This document shows positions 59,546-64,000 of a stretch of 64,000 nucleotides of DNA, piece after piece (position 1 is the stretch's first letter; each line of letters opens with the position of its first letter). Position numbers and translations under genes: made by a program. This DNA comes from Saliniradius amylolyticus (GTDB lineage Bacteria > Pseudomonadota > Gammaproteobacteria > Enterobacterales > Alteromonadaceae): NCBI RefSeq assembly GCF_003143555.1, contig NZ_CP029347.1, positions 2,170,001-2,234,000 on the forward strand. Direction: 5' to 3'. The notes under the pieces were generated by a model, which made no database searches, had not been told where the DNA came from, and saw nothing but the letters and a program-made list of their open reading frames with translations.

Positions 59546-60484
59546 ATGTCGAATGCCTTGATCAGTGGTTCCGTTGCCTTTGACAACATCCTGGTTTTTC
59601 ACGATAAGTTTAAGAATCACATCTCTCCCGAGAACGTGCATATCCTGAATGTCTGTTTTATGGTGCCGCAGATGCAGCGTAACTTTGGTGGCACGGCCGG
59701 CAATATCGCGTATAACCTCAAACAGTTAGGAGGGGCACCACTGCCGATGGCGACGGTCGGCTCAGACTTTGCGCCCTACGCCGAATGGATGGATCAAAAG
59801 GGCATCCCGCGTAATTATGTGAAAGCGGTTAATGACCACTACACCGCTCAGGCTTTTATCACCACTGACGAAGACGACAACCAAATCACCGCCTTCCATC
59901 CCGGTGCCATGGATGTGGCCGAGCAGCAGAAAATTGCTGATATCAAAGAGCCATTGAGCTGGGGCATTGTCAGCCCCAACAGCAAGGGGGCTATGCAGCA
60001 GCACGCCAGACAATTGCATGAGGCGGGTGTGCCCTTTATCTTCGACCCGGGTCAGGGGCTGCCCATGTTCGATGGTGATGAACTGCTGGAGCTGGTGCAA
60101 AAGGCCAACATTCTGGCGGTGAATGACTATGAGTGGCAGGTCACTCAGGAGAAAACCAAACATACCGCCAAGGATCTGGCCAGTCAGTTAGACGCACTGA
60201 TCGTCACCCGTGGTCGGGAAGGGGCGGACTTCTATACAGCGGACGACGAGTTTCACCTGGACGCACTCACGCCCGAGCAAGTCGCCGACCCCACCGGTTG
60301 TGGTGACGCTTTCAGGGCAGGCCTGTTGTATGGACTGATCGAAGGGCAGGATCTGAACACAGCCGGCCAGATCGGCTGCACCATGGGCTGTATTAAGGTG
60401 GAGTCGGAAGGACCACAAAATCACCAGGCCACACCGGATATCGTCAAACGGCGCATGCAGCGGGCCTACGGTGGCTCGTTTTAG
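59546..60484 (+). CDS. PfkB-family kinase, probable adenosine kinase
   Basis: A ribokinase-fold enzyme that would phosphorylate adenosine to AMP. 312 aa from the ATG at 59546 (after AGAGGAAA); an earlier in-frame ATG at 59510 has no ribosome-binding site. N-terminal GSVAFDNILVF, the substrate motif FGGTAGNIAYNLKQLGG near residue 50, and the C-terminal anion hole/catalytic base DPTGCGDAFRAGLLYG near 250 are standard. Its place divergent to the GSMT/SDMT-metK-metF-ahcY operon supports adenosine as substrate, since AhcY releases adenosine. Convergent with flhB, overlapping its end by 3 bases. Confidence 0.88.
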   Translation: MSNALISGSVAFDNILVFHDKFKNHISPENVHILNVCFMVPQMQRNFGGTAGNIAYNLKQLGGAPLPMATVGSDFAPYAEWMDQKGIPRNYVKAVNDHYTAQAFITTDEDDNQITAFHPGAMDVAEQQKIADIKEPLSWGIVSPNSKGAMQQHARQLHEAGVPFIFDPGQGLPMFDGDELLELVQKANILAVNDYEWQVTQEKTKHTAKDLASQLDALIVTRGREGADFYTADDEFHLDALTPEQVADPTGCGDAFRAGLLYGLIEGQDLNTAGQIGCTMGCIKVESEGPQNHQATPDIVKRRMQRAYGGSF

Positions 60485-61611
60485 TGACGCATATCCGGTG
60501 GAATGGGTAAGTCTTTGGCAAGGGGCTTAGGCCGCTTGCCTCTGCCCTTGCGCCATTGCTTCATCTGGTACACGTAAGCCAGCACCTGAGCCACCGCCAT
60601 AAACAGTTTCTCGGGCACTTCCTGATTTTCATCGGTGGAGTGATAGATGGAACGGGCCAACATCGGCGATTCTATGATGGGCACTTCGTGAGCCGTGGCA
60701 ATCTTACGGATATGCAAAGCTAATTCATCAGCCCCTTTCGCCACCAGAATGGGTGCCCGTTCACCATCTTCCTCATATTTTAAAGCCACAGAGTAGTGTG
60801 TGGGGTTGGTGACGACAACATCCGCCTCCGGCACTTGCTGCATCATCCGCCTCGCTGAAGCCTGCATCTGAAGCTGACGCTGCTTACCCTTGATCTGAGG
60901 GTCACCCTCCTGGTTTTTATGTTCATCCTTCACTTCTTGCTTAGTCATCTTCATTTCTTTGTTGTGCTTGTAAGACTGATACGGCACATCCAGCGCGACG
61001 ATGGGAATCATCGCACAGCAGATAATCAAAAATACCCAACTGACTAACTCCAGGGCGTGAAAAATGTTACGAGGGTAGACTTCCTGGTCCAGGTGAATGG
61101 CTTCATTCTGGAAAATCATCATAGCGGTAACCGCACTCACCGCTACCAGCAGGAACTTACCCAGCGCCTTAACCAGCTCCACCAGGCCATTTGGACCAAA
61201 CATACGCTTGAAACCATTAATGGGGTTGAGCTTATTAAACTGGGGCGCTGCCGCCTTCCAGGAAAAGTTAAAGCCGCCGAGGATGGTGCTGGCCACGATG
61301 CCTACCACCATCAAGATGATCAGAATCATCGCCAACGGAAACGCCACTTCCCCCACAAAAGCGCCTAAGGCCTGAAACATATGTTTGGTATCGAACACCT
61401 CATCACGGGAGAGCGTAAAGGTCCGCTCCATAGCGCGGTAAAGCGCGGTTGCCACAAAGTGGCCAAACACCACCATACAGACCGCAGCGCCAATGAGTAC
61501 CGCCGTGGTTGGAAGCTCTTTTGAACGGGCGATCTGCCCCTTCTCGCGAGCTTTCTTGATTTTTTTCTCCGTGGGTTCTTCGGTTTTTTCCGCGGCAGAT
61601 TCTTCAGCCAT
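60481..61611 (-). CDS. flhB: Flagellar export apparatus protein FlhB
   Basis: The export-gate and substrate-specificity switch of the flagellar type III secretion system. 376 aa with a charged Glu/Lys-rich N-terminus (AEESAAEKTEEPTEKK), four membrane segments and a cytoplasmic C-terminal domain that contains the self-cleaving NPTH motif (VVTNPTHYSVALKYEE). It is the last gene of the minus-strand fliN(…)OPQR-flhB block. Its stop overlaps the convergent kinase gene by 4 bases, so the usual flhA neighbour is missing here. Confidence 0.97.
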   Translation of the reverse strand: MAEESAAEKTEEPTEKKIKKAREKGQIARSKELPTTAVLIGAAVCMVVFGHFVATALYRAMERTFTLSRDEVFDTKHMFQALGAFVGEVAFPLAMILIILMVVGIVASTILGGFNFSWKAAAPQFNKLNPINGFKRMFGPNGLVELVKALGKFLLVAVSAVTAMMIFQNEAIHLDQEVYPRNIFHALELVSWVFLIICCAMIPIVALDVPYQSYKHNKEMKMTKQEVKDEHKNQEGDPQIKGKQRQLQMQASARRMMQQVPEADVVVTNPTHYSVALKYEEDGERAPILVAKGADELALHIRKIATAHEVPIIESPMLARSIYHSTDENQEVPEKLFMAVAQVLAYVYQMKQWRKGRGKRPKPLAKDLPIPPDMRH

Positions 61612-61626
61612 AGCCCCTCCCCAACC

Positions 61627-62409
61627 TTAAGGCGGACAGACACGCAGCAGCTGACACATCAGCAATTGCGCGCGGTCCCATTGACTTTCGAAATGATAGA
61701 TAAAGTTACCAATGGTAACCCACATCACTACAAAGCCCACTTTCTGAGCGATGGCAAACCCCAGAGAGAAAATATTTAACTGTGGCGCGGCTTTAGTCAT
61801 CACACCAAAAGACAGGTTCACTACCAATAGTGACATAATGGGGGCCAAGGACATCGTCACTGCAGCCAGAAACATATAAGAGCCCCAATGGGCGATTTCC
61901 CGAAACTGCTCGCCGGTAAACCAGCCGCTTCCCACCGGGAAGGCTTCAAAGCTGGCGGCGATCATCTGCAACATGATCAAGTGACAATCCATCGCCCAAA
62001 ACAACAGGGTGGCGAGAATCAGATAGAACTGACCCACCGCTGGTACGTTAATTCCGTTGACCGGATCGACGATCGACGCAAAACCCAGGCCGGTTTGCAT
62101 AGCTAAGATTTGCCCGGCTAATACAAAGGTATTAAGCATCAGGGAAGACAAAAAACCGATGGCAATGCCGATCAGAAGTTGCTGAATGATCAGTAAGAAA
62201 GAACCCACTGAGAGTAATTGGGTGATGGGAATCGGTTCCATCATGGGCATCACCAGCAGAGTGACAAACACCGCCAACATCACCCGCACTCTGGGGTTCA
62301 CGTTACGGGCACTGAACCCCACCATTGCAGTGAACATGCCCACAACTCTCATAAAGGGTAGCGTCAGATCCACCAGGAATTGGGTAATGGTGGTGGCAAG
62401 AATGTCCAT
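61627..62409 (-). CDS. fliR: Flagellar export apparatus protein FliR
   Basis: An inner-membrane component of the flagellar export channel. 260 aa with about six membrane segments. Family parts: start MDILATTITQFLVDLTLPFMRV, GQILAMQTGLGFASIVDP near residue 95 and VNLSFGVMTKAAPQLNIFSLGF near 200. It follows fliQ by 2 bases and precedes flhB by 15 bases. Confidence 0.96.
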   Translation of the reverse strand: MDILATTITQFLVDLTLPFMRVVGMFTAMVGFSARNVNPRVRVMLAVFVTLLVMPMMEPIPITQLLSVGSFLLIIQQLLIGIAIGFLSSLMLNTFVLAGQILAMQTGLGFASIVDPVNGINVPAVGQFYLILATLLFWAMDCHLIMLQMIAASFEAFPVGSGWFTGEQFREIAHWGSYMFLAAVTMSLAPIMSLLVVNLSFGVMTKAAPQLNIFSLGFAIAQKVGFVVMWVTIGNFIYHFESQWDRAQLLMCQLLRVCPP

Positions 62410-62411
62410 AA

Positions 62412-62681
62412 CTAGCCAACCACTTCAGGGATCCGCTGCACCATATCGATAAAAAAGCTGGTCATTCTATCGGTCATCCAGTGACCACCCAGCATGATCG
62501 CCAGCATGGTTACCAGCAAACGAGGCAAGAAGTTAATGGTCTGTTCGTTAATGGAGGTCGCGGCCTGAAACACCGACACAATCAGTCCCACGATCAGGCT
62601 GGGCAGGATGATGGCCGTTACCATAATGATCACCATCTCCAGTGCATCCCTTAAGATCTCGACAAATAACTCGGGACTCAT
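62412..62681 (-). CDS. fliQ: Flagellar export apparatus protein FliQ
   Basis: A small export-channel subunit. 89 aa, with two membrane helices and the family start [18 protein letters not shown], then [16 protein letters not shown] in the loop. It overlaps fliP by 4 bases (ATGA), and fliR starts 2 bases after its stop. Confidence 0.96.
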   Translation of the reverse strand: MSPELFVEILRDALEMVIIMVTAIILPSLIVGLIVSVFQAATSINEQTINFLPRLLVTMLAIMLGGHWMTDRMTSFFIDMVQRIPEVVG

Positions 62682-63436
62682 ACACCCATCCCAAAGCTCG
62701 TGGCCAGAGTGCCAAAAATCAGATTCCAGCCATCCACTAACACAAACAGCATTAGCTTAAAGGGCAAGGACACAATCATTGGTGAGAGCATCATCATACC
62801 CATTGCCATCAGCACCGAGGCCACCACTAAGTCCAAAATCAAAAAGGGAATAAACAGCATAAACCCAATCTGGAACGCGGTTTTAAGCTCACTGGTCACA
62901 AAGGCGGGTATCAAAACGGTCATGGGCACGTTACGAGGATCATCGATCTCCCCCTGCATATTGCCTATTTTTACAAAGGTTTCTAAGTCCTTAACCCGAG
63001 TCTGGGCCAGCATAAAGGCACGCATGGGCTCCTTGCCTCGCTCATACGCCTGCAAAAAGGTGATGTCTTCGTCCAGGTAGGGCTGCAGAGCCACCTCGTT
63101 CATCTTGTCAAACACCGGAGCCATGATAAACAGGCTCAGGAACAGGCTGACACCGATCAGGATCTGATTGGAGGGCGACTGCTGCAGGCCGATAGCCTGA
63201 CGCAATATTGCCAGCACAACGATAATGCGTGTGAAACTGGTCATCATCAACACAAAGGCAGGGATCAGACTGAGCGCGGTCATGATCGCCAGCGCCTGCA
63301 AGGTCATGGAGTAGTCTTGGGTGCCATCCGGATTGGTGGTCACTGTGACCGCCTTGATGCCCGAACTTTGTGCCCAAGCTAGCTCGGGCACCAGCCCAGC
63401 GGCTAAAACAACAGTCAGCAGGAGCCAGCGAATCAT
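62678..63436 (-). CDS. fliP: Flagellar export apparatus protein FliP
   Basis: A pentameric core subunit of the export channel. 252 aa with a cleavable signal peptide (to AWA), family motifs [20 protein letters not shown] near residue 65, [17 protein letters not shown] near 175 and [18 protein letters not shown] near the end. It overlaps fliO by 4 bases (ATGA) and fliQ by 4 bases. Confidence 0.97.
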   Translation of the reverse strand: MIRWLLLTVVLAAGLVPELAWAQSSGIKAVTVTTNPDGTQDYSMTLQALAIMTALSLIPAFVLMMTSFTRIIVVLAILRQAIGLQQSPSNQILIGVSLFLSLFIMAPVFDKMNEVALQPYLDEDITFLQAYERGKEPMRAFMLAQTRVKDLETFVKIGNMQGEIDDPRNVPMTVLIPAFVTSELKTAFQIGFMLFIPFLILDLVVASVLMAMGMMMLSPMIVSLPFKLMLFVLVDGWNLIFGTLATSFGMGV

Positions 63437-63906
63437 TGTCCGGAGCCCTTGTTCTGCGCGGCCGAACCATTCATAAACTGCGCCAGTCGATCTTTAAACG
63501 GTACGGTAACCTCAGAGGACGAGGTATCGATATGCTCACTTAGAGTGGCCAGATGACTGATCTGGTTCGCCGTCACACCGAGTAAATGTTGTTCGCCGGC
63601 CACTTCGATCACACACACGCGCTCCCGGGTACCCATGGCGGCCGAGGCCACCACTTTAATCTGACGATTACCGGTATGGCTGACATTCATGCGCTTCAGC
63701 ACATAGGCTAAGGCATAAATAACACCAATGACCACGGCCAGTGATAAGCCAAGTGTAAGAAGGTCGGCAGAACTGCCGACCGTGCGAGGACTACTCTCAG
63801 ATTCCTGGCCTGCCACAGTCATTGGCAACCAGGCCAGACTGAGCACCGAGGAAATCAGAGGGGCTTTATTTAAGCTTCTTGATACGTTCGATTTGACTAA
63901 TAACAT
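63433..63906 (-). CDS. fliO: Flagellar assembly protein FliO
   Basis: A membrane protein that helps FliP ring assembly. From the ATG at 63906 it is about 157 aa. An N-terminal signal-like segment is followed by one membrane helix ([22 protein letters not shown], about residues 46-67) and the cytoplasmic FliO domain ([27 protein letters not shown]). This start overlaps fliN by 41 bases and has AGG before it; a later start is possible, so the N-terminus is uncertain. It overlaps fliP by ATGA. Confidence 0.9.
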   Translation of the reverse strand: MLLVKSNVSRSLNKAPLISSVLSLAWLPMTVAGQESESSPRTVGSSADLLTLGLSLAVVIGVIYALAYVLKRMNVSHTGNRQIKVVASAAMGTRERVCVIEVAGEQHLLGVTANQISHLATLSEHIDTSSSEVTVPFKDRLAQFMNGSAAQNKGSGQ

Positions 63907-64000
63907 CCGTAAGCCTAATACCAAATTTGTCGTTCACCACTACCACTTCGCCGTGAGCAATCAGGGTACCATTGACCAGAACGTCCAGTGGTTCGCCGGC
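63866..64000 (-). CDS. fliN: Flagellar motor switch protein FliN, C-terminal end
   Basis: Only the last 44 codons lie in the window. They read through the conserved SpoA-domain end ([20 protein letters not shown], then [20 protein letters not shown]), which is typical of FliN. FliN forms the lower C-ring that binds CheY-P and switches rotation. It is upstream of fliO in the same operon and continues beyond the right edge. Confidence 0.93.
   Translation of the reverse strand, partial: AGEPLDVLVNGTLIAHGEVVVVNDKFGIRLTDVISQIERIKKLK

Overview
The window reads as chromosomal DNA of a marine or halophilic gammaproteobacterium, most likely Alteromonadales (Alteromonadaceae-like). Evidence: the alaS-csrA-tRNA-Ser-tRNA-Arg block, recA with a LexA box, mutS/pncC beside recA, pyrG-eno, holD-rimI, the outer-membrane barrel/DUF2333 pair, a fliNOPQR-flhB flagellar block, and a betaine-synthesis locus typical of salt-adapted bacteria. 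The genus is not fixed by what I can see. No prophage, transposase or CRISPR array was seen.

Layout. 0-7 kb: sulfite reductase (cysJ and the start of cysI, minus), an outer-membrane barrel/DUF2333 pair, a copper chaperone, small PspC-type membrane genes and dusA. 7-10 kb (plus): zur, cheX-yjbQ, an OmpA-family protein and a ComEA-like protein. 10-18 kb: prfC-argS, then a BCCT transporter with a porin, then holD-rimI. 18-23 kb: a tRNA-Trp with an imperfect 184-bp repeat, then a thiamine salvage operon headed by a TPP riboswitch (TonB receptor, thiamine-binding protein, PnuT-like permease, kinase). 23-38 kb: tRNA-Arg x2 and tRNA-Ser, csrA, alaS, recX, a group of six genes (acetyltransferase-like, GH13 lipoprotein, methyltransferase, S9 peptidase, split metH, metA), then recA. 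38-45 kb: pncC, mutS, pyrG, eno. 45-53 kb is the accessory stretch: three small minus-strand genes separated by integron attC-like sites with no integrase, a hairpin-rich non-coding block, a RimK-like/GNAT-C39 pair, a TauD-like oxygenase with an unclear start, nudC and a small regulator pair. 53-60.5 kb: a glycine-betaine synthesis island. 60.5-64 kb: flagellar export genes flhB, fliR, fliQ, fliP, fliO and the end of fliN.

How it works together. The operon GSMT/SDMT fusion-metK-metF-ahcY, with a divergent PfkB-family (adenosine kinase-like) gene, covers betaine synthesis from glycine plus regeneration and clean-up of the S-adenosylmethionine cycle: three AdoMet are used per betaine, AhcY splits the AdoHcy, the kinase would remove adenosine, MetF makes methyl-THF and MetK remakes AdoMet. 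The remaining step, homocysteine methylation, is supplied by the split MetH at 32-36 kb behind a clear MetJ operator on metA. I saw no MetJ box in the betaine island. A BCCT transporter at 14-16 kb could supply imported betaine or choline. The island lies directly downstream of flhB, where flhA is usually found.

Limits: all calls rest on reading the sequence and translations. RNA structures were judged by eye, and no database search or folding was run.
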